A stretch of 64,000 bases of DNA from Nakamurella endophytica (lineage in GTDB: Bacteria; Actinomycetota; Actinomycetes; Mycobacteriales; Nakamurellaceae): the NCBI RefSeq assembly GCF_014646215.1, contig NZ_BMNA01000010.1, forward strand, positions 1 to 64,000. The letters run 5' to 3'. The notes beneath the pieces are model-generated. The model was not told the origin of the DNA, searched no databases, and saw nothing but the letters and a program-made list of their open reading frames with translations. Shown here piece after piece: positions 48,550 to 57,702 of the stretch (position 1 is its first letter; each line of letters begins with the position of its first letter). Made by a program: the position numbers and the translations under genes.

Positions 48550-49377
48550 TCACCGTGGTCCCGGCACGCTCCCGGTCCGCGCCAGCACGGCGGCGGCGAC
48601 GTCGGCCGGCCGGGTCTCCGGCAGCCAGTGCCCGCCGGCGAGCTCGAGGAAGCGGTACTCCCCGCGGACGTGACCGGCCGTGGCCTCCGCGGCCGCCCGG
48701 CCGAGCGCGAAGTCGCTCCGACCCCAGACGTAGGTGGTCGGGACGGTGACGTCCGGAACCGGGACGCGCAGCGAGAACGGCATCCCCCGGTACCAGTCCA
48801 GCGCACCGGTCCGGGCGCCCCGGTCGGCCAGCTGTGCGACGTACCGGTCGGCGTCCGCCGCCGGCAGTCCGGAGCGCAGCAGCGTCCGCCGCAGGGAGAG
48901 GCCGACCAGCAGCTCCGGCAGCCACGGGAGCTGGAACAGGGCCATGTAGTACGACCGCAGACCCTGCGTGCTGTGCAGCAAAGCCGTGGCCAGGGCCGCC
49001 GGATGCGGCGTCGACAGCACCGTGAGCGACCGGATCCGGTCCGGGTGCCAGCCGGCGGCGGCCCAGGCCACCGCCCCGCCCCAGTCGTGCCCGACGACGT
49101 GCGCGGCGTCGACGCCCGCTGCGTCGAGCAGCGCCACCAGGTCGGCCACCGTCTCCCGGGTGGCGTACGACCGGCGCCTGCGCGGACGGGCACTGGCCGG
49201 GTAGCCGCGCATCGCCGGTGCCAGGGTGCGGAGGCCGGCGGCGTGCAGGTCCGGTACCACCCGGTCCCACGAACGGGCGTCCTGCGGGAAGCCGTGCAGC
49301 AGCACCGTCACCGGGCCGTCGTCCGGCCCCCGGTCCAGCACCGGGAACGTCAGGTCGCCGCGGGTGTAGCTGTCCAT
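48550..49377 (-). CDS. Alpha/beta hydrolase, epoxide hydrolase-like
   Basis: 275 aa. VTVLLHGFPQDARSWDRVVPDL (oxyanion His-Gly), nucleophile elbow VVGHDWGGAVAW with Asp as nucleophile, GRSDFALG (acid) and ELAGGHWLPE (His). The Asp nucleophile indicates an epoxide hydrolase or dehalogenase-type enzyme; the substrate is unknown. ATG 49377 has TAGCAT 6 nt upstream, a leaderless promoter. Convergent with the cyclase gene. Confidence 0.88.
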   Translation of the reverse strand: MDSYTRGDLTFPVLDRGPDDGPVTVLLHGFPQDARSWDRVVPDLHAAGLRTLAPAMRGYPASARPRRRRSYATRETVADLVALLDAAGVDAAHVVGHDWGGAVAWAAAGWHPDRIRSLTVLSTPHPAALATALLHSTQGLRSYYMALFQLPWLPELLVGLSLRRTLLRSGLPAADADRYVAQLADRGARTGALDWYRGMPFSLRVPVPDVTVPTTYVWGRSDFALGRAAAEATAGHVRGEYRFLELAGGHWLPETRPADVAAAVLARTGSVPGPR

Positions 49378-49555
49378 CGCGGCATGCTAGGCGGGCACAC
49401 CAACGGAGCCGCCCCTGGCCGGTCGTCGCGCCGACGCCGGGACACGGTGCGAGGGACCCGTGGGGGTGATGCCGTCCGACATGCCTGTAGGTACCGTGGC
49501 GGCACTGGCACCGACCGCCGGCACCGTGCGGCGGATCCGAGGAGAGGTGACCGCG

Positions 49556-49843
49556 ATGGCCGGCAGCCCAGATCCGGTTCCGTCCGGACGCCCGTGCCCG
49601 GTGGTCGCGGTGCGCGGCAACACACCGCACAGCCTGGCCGACTTCGTCGACGACGTGCACTTCACCGTGGACCTCGGCGCCGGCATGACGGCCGTGGCCG
49701 GCGTCGGCGCGCCTGACGGCACCGCGGTGCGGGTCCGGCAGAAGGATGACAACACCAAGGACGTGCGGGTCTGGCTCGTCCGGCTGGATCCACGGGGCGT
49801 CTTCACCGCCGAGCTGGTCAGCCCGCTCGCGCCGAGCCGCTGA
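49556..49843 (+). CDS. Small conserved-looking protein of unknown function
   Basis: 95 aa. No named domain. The core NTPHSLADFVDDVHFTVDLG and DGTAVRVRQKDDNTKDVRVWLV suggests a compact beta-rich cytoplasmic protein. AGGAG at 49540-49544 suits ATG 49556 better than earlier in-frame starts. Alone, 151 bp before the protease-ATP-grasp pair. Confidence 0.6.
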   Translation: MAGSPDPVPSGRPCPVVAVRGNTPHSLADFVDDVHFTVDLGAGMTAVAGVGAPDGTAVRVRQKDDNTKDVRVWLVRLDPRGVFTAELVSPLAPSR

Positions 49844-49994
49844 CACCGGTGGCCCGACCGGCGTCCGGGGCCGACAATCGCTGCACCCGGCGTCCGGTCA
49901 GTCGCCCGGGTGACCGCTGCCGCCGGCGCCCGCGCCGTCCGGCGGTCCGCACCGGCGGGTGACCGGAGCCCGGCCGACGACTGGAGGAACCGGG

Positions 49995-50888
49995 GTGCGC
50001 AGCGAGCCGGTGCCGGGCACCACGTCCGAGCTGGTGGCGGCGCTCGTCCGGTGGTTCGACCGGCTCTGGCCGGACCCGGACCGCGGCGCCGCCGCGGCCG
50101 TCGCGCTCCGGGAGGCCTTCGCCGGCGACGACCGGCCGGTCGACCCGCTCGTCTGCCGCCAGCTGGAGACGCTGGTGCACCGCTGGTCGCGGCACGTCGA
50201 GCTGGTGCACGAGGACACCGAAGCCGCGCCAGACCGGGACCCGCCGGGCTGGACCCGGGAGCCGGACGCGGCGGTGCACCGGCGGGCCTCGGGCGTCGCG
50301 GCGGTCGTGCGGCGCCCGGACGGGATCGCGGTGCTGCGCATCGACGGGCTCGACGCGGCCCACCTGGCCGCGCCGTACCTGGACGCCGCCGCGGATCTGG
50401 TCCGCGGTGCCGCCGGCGCGGTCCTCGACCTGCGGCGCAACGGCGGCGGTGACCCGGCGACCGTCGCCCACCTGCTGGACTGGGTGATCGGCCCGGTGCC
50501 CACCCACATCAGCGACGTCCGGTACCGCGACCGGACGCGCCAGTGGTGGACCGCCGGCCGCTCGGCCGCGCGGGCGCTGTCGCCCGAGACCCCCCTGGCC
50601 GTGCTCACCGGGCCGGGCACCTACTCGTCCGCGGAGGCCCTGGCCTTCCACCTGCAGCAGCGGTGCGGGGTGCCGGTGGTCGGCGCGCCGACCCGGGGCG
50701 CCGCCGACCACGTGACGCCCGTCCGCCTCACCCGGCGGGTCCGCGGACTGCTGCCGGAGGCGTTCGTCGTGGACACCGCCACCGGGCGGAACTGGGAGGG
50801 CACCGGGGTGCTGCCGGACGTGGGGACCGATCCGGACGACGCGCCCGACGTCGCGGCCGCGACCCTGCTCGACCGCCGGGCGCACTGA
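49995..50888 (+). CDS. S41 (tail-specific/IRBP-like) peptidase-related protein
   Basis: 297 aa, no signal peptide, so cytoplasmic. The S41 core is seen in IAVLRIDGLD, AVLDLRRNGGGDPATVAHLLDWVIG, LAVLTGPGTYSSAEALAFHLQQR (catalytic Ser) and VVGAPTRGAADHV. An N-terminal helical part of about 100 residues precedes it. GTG 49995 has GGAGG upstream. Next gene begins two bases after the stop. The pairing with an ATP-grasp protein suggests a joint peptide-modifying role, which is only inferred. Confidence 0.8.
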   Translation: MRSEPVPGTTSELVAALVRWFDRLWPDPDRGAAAAVALREAFAGDDRPVDPLVCRQLETLVHRWSRHVELVHEDTEAAPDRDPPGWTREPDAAVHRRASGVAAVVRRPDGIAVLRIDGLDAAHLAAPYLDAAADLVRGAAGAVLDLRRNGGGDPATVAHLLDWVIGPVPTHISDVRYRDRTRQWWTAGRSAARALSPETPLAVLTGPGTYSSAEALAFHLQQRCGVPVVGAPTRGAADHVTPVRLTRRVRGLLPEAFVVDTATGRNWEGTGVLPDVGTDPDDAPDVAAATLLDRRAH

Positions 50889-50889
50889 C

Positions 50890-51720
50890 GTGGACGTGGA
50901 CCGGCTGGTGCTGTACGCCCGGCACGCCGACACCGCCGCGGCGCTGGCCGCCGCCGCGGAGCGGCTCCACCTCGCGGTGGTGCCCGTCACCGCGGACCCG
51001 GAGTCCGTGGTCCGCGCGCTGTCCGCCGGCGCCGCGGAGCGGACGGCGATCCGTGCCCCCGGCGGCCTGGTGGCCGCGGCGCTGTCCCGTGGCGCTCCGG
51101 TGGAGCTCGCCGGCCCCACCCCGGCCTGGTTCGCCGGTCTGGACGCCGCCGTGACCGGCCGCCGGTGGATGCTGTGCGACCCGGCGACGGCGGCCGCGGA
51201 ACTGCGCGGCGGTCCCCGGTTCGTCAAGCCGGCCGACGCCAAGCTCCCGGACTTCCCGGCGCAGCGGATGCACGACCCCGGTGAGCTGGCGCGCGCGGTC
51301 GCGGCGGTGGGAGCCGGCCCCGGCATGCAGCTGCTCGTGACGGCCGGGTGGCTGCGGATCGACTCCGAGTACCGGGTGTTCTGCTGCGACCGGCAGGTCG
51401 CGGCCGCGTCGGCCTACCGGGTGCAGGACGAACCGTGGAGTCCGCTGCTGCACACGCACCGGGCGTCGTTCCACGTCGAGGCCGCCGCCTGGGCCGCCGG
51501 GCTGCTGCGGGACCTGCCGGACGCGGCGGTGCCGCCGGCGGCCGCGCTGGACGTGGCGCGGCTCGACGACGGCCGGTTCGTCCTGCTCGAGGCGAACAAC
51601 GCCTGGAGCGCCGGACCGTACGGCTGTGACCCGGACGGCGTGCTCCGGTGCGTGCTGGCGGCACGGCCGGCCGGCCTGGACGATCCGTTCCGGTGGCGCC
51701 CCGATCCGGCCCTGCCGTGA
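50890..51720 (+). CDS. ATP-grasp domain protein (R2K/DUF4343-like)
   Basis: 276 aa. Seen: FVKPADAKLPDFPAQRMHD (nucleotide Lys), EYRVFCCDRQVAAASAYRVQ, ALDVARLDDGRFVLLEANNAWSAGPYGCDP (metal-binding Glu-Asn). This pattern fits the R2K type of ATP-grasp ligases (DUF4343), enzymes thought to join peptide or amine groups to a carboxylate. GTG 50890 follows the S41 stop by one base. The substrate is not identifiable. Confidence 0.8.
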   Translation: MDVDRLVLYARHADTAAALAAAAERLHLAVVPVTADPESVVRALSAGAAERTAIRAPGGLVAAALSRGAPVELAGPTPAWFAGLDAAVTGRRWMLCDPATAAAELRGGPRFVKPADAKLPDFPAQRMHDPGELARAVAAVGAGPGMQLLVTAGWLRIDSEYRVFCCDRQVAAASAYRVQDEPWSPLLHTHRASFHVEAAAWAAGLLRDLPDAAVPPAAALDVARLDDGRFVLLEANNAWSAGPYGCDPDGVLRCVLAARPAGLDDPFRWRPDPALP

Positions 51721-51746
51721 CGGGATCCGGCCGGCCGCGCGGCGGA

Positions 51747-52133
51747 TCAGGCGGAGCGCTGGAAGTACGCGCTGGCCTTGGGGGTGTACAGGCAGATCAG
51801 GATGACGACCGCCACCACCGCGGACCCGGTCCCCGGTCCGCGCGAGTCCTGGTACTGCTGGTCGCGCAGGATCCAGCCGAGGACGGTCGCCAGGATCTGC
51901 AGCACGGCGACGACCGTGACGACGGCGCAGGCGAGGCGGTTGCCGTCGGCCAGGCCCTTCGCCACGGCGAGGTAGACCAGGCCGAGCAGGATCATCAACA
52001 CACCGACGACCGAGACCCCGCCGTGGGCGGACATCGCGACGATGCCGGTAACGAAGAAGCCGATCGCCCCGAGGACGACCAGCACGACGACGAGGACCAC
52101 CAGGCCCGGGCGGGTACGAACTGCTGCGGTCAT
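51747..52133 (-). CDS. Four-helix membrane protein
   Basis: 128 aa, unrecognised. Four hydrophobic segments: VVLVVVLVVLGAIGFFVTGIV, VVGVLMILLGLVYLAVAKGL, ACAVVTVVAVLQILATVLGWIL and AVVAVVILICLYTP. Its promoter carries one copy of the GACC-containing box with TAGGTT about 20 bp downstream, so it is a likely target of the divergent response regulator. Confidence 0.75.
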   Translation of the reverse strand: MTAAVRTRPGLVVLVVVLVVLGAIGFFVTGIVAMSAHGGVSVVGVLMILLGLVYLAVAKGLADGNRLACAVVTVVAVLQILATVLGWILRDQQYQDSRGPGTGSAVVAVVILICLYTPKASAYFQRSA

Positions 52134-52213
52134 CTGTCGATGCCTGTCTGTCGGCGGCGGTGCCGCGGGTGGTGGAGCGGTCCGCAGGTCAACCTAGGAA
52201 CGGCCGGGAGCGC

Positions 52214-52231
52214 GGTCCATGGACCTGGGTC
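52214..52231 (-). promoter_or_regulatory. Shared box, copy A (four-helix protein promoter)
   Basis: On the minus strand GACCCAGGTCCATGGACC, 20 nt before TAGGTT (-10-like, 52191-52196). Differs by one base from copy C at 56325-56342. Confidence 0.65.
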
Positions 52232-52304
52232 GCCAGTCCGCCACGGCGCACCGGCGGCGCGCCCGTCGACCGGACCCGGGCGGGCCCTCCGGCGACCGGC
52301 ACGC

Positions 52305-52320
52305 GACCTGGGTCTATTGG
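52305..52320 (+). promoter_or_regulatory. Shared box, copy B (response regulator promoter)
   Basis: GACCTGGGTCTATTGG, with the GGTCTAT core of copy C, 19 nt before CATGCT. The whole 271-bp intergenic region 52134-52405 holds just these two boxes and their promoters. Confidence 0.6.
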
Positions 52321-52405
52321 CGAACGGCCGCGCCTGCCGCATGCTGTCCCGCAGCGCGCGCCGGGGCGCGAGGACCCGGGTCGGCTCGACGAGGCAGGTG
52401 CGCCG

Positions 52406-53053
52406 GTGCAGGTGGTGATCGGGGAGGACGAGGCGCTGCTGCGGCGCGGGTTGACCCTGATCCTCCAGGACGCCGGCTTCCTGGTGGCCGGGACGGCCGC
52501 CGACGCCGCCGGCCTGGTGCGCCTGGCGGCGGTGCACGAACCCGACATGGTGATCACCGACGTCCGTATGCCGCCGACGCACACCGACGAGGGCATGGCA
52601 GCCGCGCTGCAACTGGCCCGGATCTACCCGTCGATGTCGGTGGTGGTGCTGTCCCAGCACGTGCAGCGCCGGTACGCCGTCGAGCTGCTCGGCGAGAAGC
52701 GCAGGGGCATCGGCTACCTGCTCAAGCAGCGGATCGCGGACGTCGACACGTTCTGCGCGGACCTGCGCCGCGTGCACGCCGGCGGCGCCGTCATCGACCC
52801 CGAGGTCGTGGAGATCATGGTGGCCCGGGCGGACCGGGACGGGACGGCGATCGGCCGGCTCACGCCGCGGCAGCGGGAGGTCCTGAAGCTGGTGGCCGAG
52901 GGACGCAGCAATCTCGCGATCGGCACGGAACTGCACATCACGGAAAAGGCGGTCGTGCAGCACACCTCGCGGATCTACGACGCCCTCGGCATCGCCGTGG
53001 ACGACGACGCCCACCGCCGGGTCCTGGCCGTCCTGAAGTACCTGGCCCAGTAG
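52406..53053 (+). CDS. NarL/FixJ-family response regulator
   Basis: 215 aa. Receiver: VVIGEDEALLRRGL (acidic pocket), phospho-acceptor Asp in MVITDVRMPPTHTDEG, VVVLSQH, YLLKQR (Lys). LuxR-type HTH: LTPRQREVLKLVAEGRSNLAIGTELHITEKAVVQHTSRIYDALGI. Start GTG 52406; GTG 52412 and 52415 are possible. The sensor kinase begins directly after the stop. The GACC box in its own promoter suggests self-regulation. Confidence 0.93.
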   Translation: MQVVIGEDEALLRRGLTLILQDAGFLVAGTAADAAGLVRLAAVHEPDMVITDVRMPPTHTDEGMAAALQLARIYPSMSVVVLSQHVQRRYAVELLGEKRRGIGYLLKQRIADVDTFCADLRRVHAGGAVIDPEVVEIMVARADRDGTAIGRLTPRQREVLKLVAEGRSNLAIGTELHITEKAVVQHTSRIYDALGIAVDDDAHRRVLAVLKYLAQ

Positions 53054-54964
53054 GTGACGGACGAGGTGGCGGACGAAGTGCGTGCCGCGCCGGTACGGAC
53101 GGCCCGGCCCGCGCTGGCCAGATCGCTGCGCCGGAGCCTGATCTGGCTGTGCGGCGGCCTGGTCGGCGGCACCGGGGTGCTGCTGGCCATCCTGCTCGTC
53201 CATCCGGACTCGCCGCCCTGGGCCTATTGGGGCTACACGGCGGTCTGCTGGCTGTACTTCGTCGCCGGGTGTGTGGCCTGGTGGCGGCGGCCCAGCAACG
53301 GGATGGGTGCGCTGATCGTGTGGGGCGGCGTCTCGGTGTCGCTGCTGCTCGTCGGTTCCACGGCGGCACCGCTACTGGCGGCACTCGGGACGGCTGCCGG
53401 GACACTGCCGCTGGCCGTGGTGGTCCACCTGCTGCTGGCCTTCCCGTCCGGCCGGCTGCGGCGCGCACTGCCCTGGGCCGTGGTCGCCGCCGGCTACGTC
53501 GTCACCCTGGTGCTCCAGTTCCCGCTCTACGCGTTCGACGCCCGGATGTCCGCGCTGCCGCTGTTCGTCGCCGACCGGCCCGACCTGCTGCGGACGGGGA
53601 TCGAGATCCAGCGGTACGCCGGGGCGCTGGTGATGGCAGTGACCGCGGTGGTGCTGGTCGTGCGGCTGCGCCGGGCGAAGCCCTGGCAGCGCCGGATCCT
53701 GGTCCCGCTGTTCGGCTACGGCGTCCTCGCGGTGCTGTTCATCCCGTTGTCGCCCAACCTGTTCTCCCGGTGGTTCGACTGGTCGCCGTTCGCGATCGGG
53801 GTGAGCCAGCTGGTCGCGATCAGCGGAGTTCCCGTCGCGTTCGCCCTGGCGGTGCTGCTCGGCGGCTTTGCGCGGACCGGCGAGGTGGAGGAGCTGTCCT
53901 CCTGGCTGAGCGCGCCGACGGCGGAACGATCCGGGTTGTCCGCGGCGCTGGCCGCCGTCCTCGGTGATCCGTTGCTGGAGATCGCGTTCCGCGTGCCCGG
54001 CCGGCTCGACTGGGTCGACTCCGCCGGTCGACCGGTCGGCCTGCCCGCACCCGGGGACACCCGGGCGGCCGTCCCGGTCGAGCTCTCCGGCGAGGTGATC
54101 GCCGCGATCGTCTACGACTCCGAGCTGATCGCCGACCCGGAGCTGGTCCGGGCGGCCGGGCGGGTGGTGGCGCTGGGCGTCGAGCGGGAACGGTTGACCG
54201 CGGCCCTGCGCGCCTCGGAGCAGTCGCTGCGCCGGTCCCGGGAGCGGCTGGTGGAGACGGCCGACCGGGAGCGTCGCCGCATCGCGCAGGACCTGCACGA
54301 CGGGCTGCAGGTCACCCTCGTGCTGCTGGCCATCCAGGCACAGCAGCTCGCCCACCAACCGGGCGCCACCTCCGCGCACCGGACCGGGGCGACCGACCTG
54401 CGCCGCGGGATCGACGCGGCCGCCGCGGAGCTGCGGTCGCTGGTGCACGCGGTCATGCCCTCGTCGCTGCTCGAACGCGGTCTCGGGCTCGCCGCCGAGG
54501 ACCTCGTCGACCGGTTGCCGGTACCGGCGGAGCTCGTCCTCGGGGACGTCGAGCCGTTGCCGACGCCCGTCGCGAGCACCGCCTACTTCGTCGTGGCGGA
54601 GGCCCTGACCAACGTGGTGAAGCACGCGGCGGCGTCGAAGGTGGTCGTGCGCCTGGAGCTGGTGGGCGGAAACCTGCTGGTGGACGTCCGGGACGACGGC
54701 AGGGGCGGCGCGTCCCGCGACCACGGGACCGGCCTGCGCGGTCTCGCCGACCGGGTCGACGTGCTGGGCGGCAGCCTCACGCTGGACAGCCCGGCCGGTG
54801 GCGGCACCCGACTGTCGGTGCAGCTCCCGGTGTCCCAGCAGGGCCCGGACGCGACCGCGGAGCTCGCCCGGGCCCAGCCTGACGACCGGCCGCGGCCGCC
54901 GGTCCTGCGCCCGACCGAGCTCACCGTGCCCGATCCACTGCCGGTCACCGCGACCCAGGACTGA
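53054..54964 (+). CDS. Sensor histidine kinase (HisKA_3 type)
   Basis: 636 aa. About seven to eight membrane helices in the first 270 residues, no large extracellular domain; a GAF-like middle part; then the HisKA_3 dimerisation helix with the phospho-His in RRRIAQDLHDGLQVTLVLLA and the ATPase with DGRGG and GTGLRGLADRV. Sequence suggests membrane-embedded sensing. GTG 53054 abuts the response regulator stop. C-terminal 45 residues are Pro-rich. Confidence 0.93.
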   Translation: MTDEVADEVRAAPVRTARPALARSLRRSLIWLCGGLVGGTGVLLAILLVHPDSPPWAYWGYTAVCWLYFVAGCVAWWRRPSNGMGALIVWGGVSVSLLLVGSTAAPLLAALGTAAGTLPLAVVVHLLLAFPSGRLRRALPWAVVAAGYVVTLVLQFPLYAFDARMSALPLFVADRPDLLRTGIEIQRYAGALVMAVTAVVLVVRLRRAKPWQRRILVPLFGYGVLAVLFIPLSPNLFSRWFDWSPFAIGVSQLVAISGVPVAFALAVLLGGFARTGEVEELSSWLSAPTAERSGLSAALAAVLGDPLLEIAFRVPGRLDWVDSAGRPVGLPAPGDTRAAVPVELSGEVIAAIVYDSELIADPELVRAAGRVVALGVERERLTAALRASEQSLRRSRERLVETADRERRRIAQDLHDGLQVTLVLLAIQAQQLAHQPGATSAHRTGATDLRRGIDAAAAELRSLVHAVMPSSLLERGLGLAAEDLVDRLPVPAELVLGDVEPLPTPVASTAYFVVAEALTNVVKHAAASKVVVRLELVGGNLLVDVRDDGRGGASRDHGTGLRGLADRVDVLGGSLTLDSPAGGGTRLSVQLPVSQQGPDATAELARAQPDDRPRPPVLRPTELTVPDPLPVTATQD

Positions 54965-55014
54965 CGGCTGCGCCGCTGCCGTCCTCGGACGCGCAGGTCG
55001 TCGGCGCGCAGGTC

Positions 55015-55056
55015 GTCGACGCCGGCGGCGATGTCGGGGTCGCCGCCGACGTCGAC
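55015..55056. terminator. Long GC hairpin between convergent genes
   Basis: 17-bp stem with 16 paired positions (55015-55031 with 55040-55056) and an 8-nt loop, after the kinase gene and before the pseudogene end. No T-tract. The rest of 54965-55230 is featureless. Confidence 0.55.
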
Positions 55057-55230
55057 GAGAGGAGCCCGCGGTCACCGCTGCCGGCGCGCCGACGCTCGGC
55101 GTGAGAGGGCCCGCAGGTGCGGGGGCGGAGCGTCGACGCCGGCACATCGACCCGGGGCGGGACCGACCCGCGCAGACTCTTCGGCACTGCCGGGAAGCCG
55201 GCTTCAGCAGCGGGTGCCGCATACCGCACG

Positions 55231-56236
55231 TCAGCTGCCGTTGGTGGTGCCGTACATGCGGTCGATGAGCCCCGCGGCGATCACCGAGGCCGGGGACTTC
55301 CCGTCGGCGCCGGGCGCCAGGTTCGACCAGACCACCACGGTGGCCTTGTCGACCGGGTCGTGACCCATGTAGGAGTTGTAGCCGGGCAGCTCACCGGTGT
55401 GCCCGTAGAACTGCGGGCCGATCCTGGCGATCCCCCAGCCGTACCCGGAACCCGGTAGCGCGATCGGCACGTCGATGACGCTGTCCATCCGCCGCCGCTG
55501 CAGGGCGGGGTCCAGCAGCGGCGTACGTCCCCCCCGAGCGCTTCGACCCAGGTCGCCAGGTCGCCGATCGTCGAGATACCCGCCCCGGCAGCCCATCCCC
55601 AGGACGGGTTGGCGTCGGTCTGGTCGTCCGGTCGCAGCTTTCCGGTCCGCGCCTGGGCGAGCAGGTCGCCCGGCAGCTCGGCCGTCGCCATGGTGCGGAG
55701 GTTGTCCGTGTACATGTACCCGCGGGAGTACGGCGCGGGCAGCGACGCGTCGTCCGTCGCCGGGAACGACGTCTGCATCAAACGACACCGGTGTCCGTCC
55801 GCCCAGCGCGGTGACGCCGTAGGTGGCGGTCACATCGCCGTCCGGCGTCCGGATCAGCATGGCCGCGTCGGGGATCCGCCTGCTGGCCGCCGGCTCGGCG
55901 AACTGGGCCTTGAGCGCCGCCGCGTCCAGCGGCAGCCGCGGGCGCGGCAACGCCCCGGACGTCGCGGTGGTGGCTGCGGTCGACATCGTCGACGAGCTCA
56001 CCGCTGTGGATGAGGTGGCCGCCGTGGTCGACGCGGACGTAGCGGACGACGCGGACGTGGCGGACGACCTGGGTGCGGCACCCGAGGTCGTGCCCGTCGC
56101 CGACGTCCTCGTGCCGGCCGCGTCCGTGCCGGTCCCGCTGGTGCAGGCGGATCAGCAGCACGGCGCACGCAGCGGTGGTACCGGCGACGAGCCGGCGTCC
56201 CGTCCCCACCGTTCGCACGGGATGCGGTGTGGGCAT
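55231..56236 (-). pseudogene. Decayed secreted serine hydrolase (beta-lactamase/DD-peptidase family)
   Basis: Three lesions. From ATG 56236 a signal sequence (GRRLVAGTTAACAVLL) runs into the wrong frame near 56150; the lost lipobox and Thr/Ser linker (SACTSGTG, then TSASSATSAST) continue in another frame. After SFDA (about 55783) roughly 100 codons are missing, including the SxxK and YxN active-site motifs, and the frame resumes at TSFPATDDASLPAPYSRGYMYTDN. A second shift lies near 55529-55535 in a run of seven C; the final frame carries YGWGIARIGPQFYGHTGELPGYNSYMGHDP (HTG motif). The gene cannot make an active enzyme. A box upstream (56325-56342) links it to the two-component system. Confidence 0.85.
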
Positions 56237-56324
56237 TGCGGTCTCCCCTGACGGCACGGCGGTGGCGGAACGCCGCCGGACGCCCGGGACGGCACGGATC
56301 ATCGTCCGTGCCTCGTCCCGACGC

Positions 56325-56342
56325 GGTCCATAGACCTGGGTC
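56325..56342 (-). promoter_or_regulatory. Shared box, copy C (pseudogene promoter)
   Basis: On the minus strand GACCCAGGTCTATGGACC, 89 bp before the pseudogene ATG; one mismatch from copy A over 18 bp. Confidence 0.65.
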
Positions 56343-56583
56343 CCGTCCGGGCCCGCGCACGGCTGCGCCAGCGGGCTGCACCTTCGGGCTGCGCCAACCA
56401 ACGGCGTCAACGGACGACGTCAACCGACGACGACAACCCGCCGTGCCGGTCCGCGGTGGCCCTCCCCCGGCCCGAGGTGCACGCCGCCCCGCGCGGTGGG
56501 ACCCTGACCGTCGTTCCCGCCCCACCCGGTCCCGCGCCATGCGGGCCGGTCACTCCCCAGGTGCCGACCGATCGGAGGACAGG

Positions 56584-57192
56584 ATGGGCAAGGTCGTGGC
56601 GGCCGCCACCATGTCGCTGGACGGGTACATCGCGACCGCGGACAACGGGATCGGCCATCTCTTCGACTGGTACGACGTCGGTCCGGTGACGGTGCCGACC
56701 GTGACACCCGGTCTGACCTTCCACCTCACCGAGACCAGTGCCGGGTACTGGCAGCGGTGGACGTCGCAGCTGGGTGCTCTGGTCTGCGGACGCGTCCTCT
56801 TCGACGTCACCGACGGTTGGAACGGGCGGCACACCATGGACGTGCCGGTCGTCGTCGTCACCCACCGGCGACCGGACGACTGGATCGCGGCACATCCGGA
56901 TGCCCCGTTCACCTTCGTGACCGACGGGATCCGCGCAGCCGTCGAGCAGGCGCAGGCCCTGGCCGGCGACCGGATCGTGGCGGTCGCCGCCGGCACCGTC
57001 GCCACCCAGTGCCTGGACCTGGGTCTGCTCGACGAGGTCGCCGTCGATCTGGTCCCGGTCGTCCTGGGCGGTGGCCGGCCGTTCTTCGGCGAGCTCCGGC
57101 ACCGCGACGTGCTGCTGGGCGATCCCACGACCTGCATCCGGGCGGAGCGGGTCACCCACCTGGTGTTCCCGGTGACGCAGCCGCCCCGCTGA
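56584..57192 (+). CDS. Dihydrofolate reductase/RibD-C family reductase
   Basis: 202 aa. MGKVVAAATMSLDGYIATADNGIGHLFDW is the standard start of the DHFR-like RibD-C family in actinobacteria; ALVCGRVLFDVTDGW, VVAVAAGTVATQCLDLGLLDEVAVDLVPVVLGGGRPFF complete the NADPH-binding fold. A true metabolic substrate is not known. ATG 56584 follows GGAGGACAGG. Confidence 0.9.
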   Translation: MGKVVAAATMSLDGYIATADNGIGHLFDWYDVGPVTVPTVTPGLTFHLTETSAGYWQRWTSQLGALVCGRVLFDVTDGWNGRHTMDVPVVVVTHRRPDDWIAAHPDAPFTFVTDGIRAAVEQAQALAGDRIVAVAAGTVATQCLDLGLLDEVAVDLVPVVLGGGRPFFGELRHRDVLLGDPTTCIRAERVTHLVFPVTQPPR

Positions 57193-57287
57193 GGCGCGCA
57201 CACCCGTCCGCGCGTCCACCCCGCACCCGGTCACCGCGGACCGCACCGTAGAACCGGGCGACGGGGCGGCGTCGGTCGATGGACGGT

Positions 57288-57316
57288 CGAGAACCCCGAG
57301 CGGAGCAGGGTTCTCG
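57288..57316. promoter_or_regulatory. Perfect 9-bp inverted repeat
   Basis: CGAGAACCC (57288-57296) and GGGTTCTCG (57308-57316), 11-nt spacer, in the 510-bp gap 57193-57702 between the reductase and the Lsr2-like gene. It can be a terminator of the reductase or an operator. Nothing else is evident in the gap. Confidence 0.4.
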
Positions 57317-57702
57317 TCACCCGACGGAACAGAACGGTCGCACTCCGATTGCTTGTCATCCCGAGTTGCCGGTGCGCCCTGGCCGACGACAATCGAAGGG
57401 GTGCACGGATCGGCCCGGACACGAGTCGACGCCCTGCCCGACGCGTCCCGTGCCGGCAGGCGAGTGACGTCCACGGCCTCGTCCCGCCGGACCGTCCACC
57501 TGAGACCTGGTACCCGAAGGGCATTCCGGGCGATGCCTGTCCACCGAGGGACCCTGCCGCGCCCCGGGACAGCGAACCGTCGGTGCACCGCGGCGCCAGC
57601 TCACCTCCGGAGCGCGCCCGGACGACCTCGGCGCAGCGGTCGCAGATGCGTCCCGGGGACAGAGCGACAGGGGCGGCGGCGGGAGAACGGTGGGGTGACG
57701 TC

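Noticed and set aside
53218-53232. CTATTGGGG-like similarity to the shared box inside the kinase gene
   Set aside because: It matches only the second half of the box and lies in coding sequence for a membrane helix.
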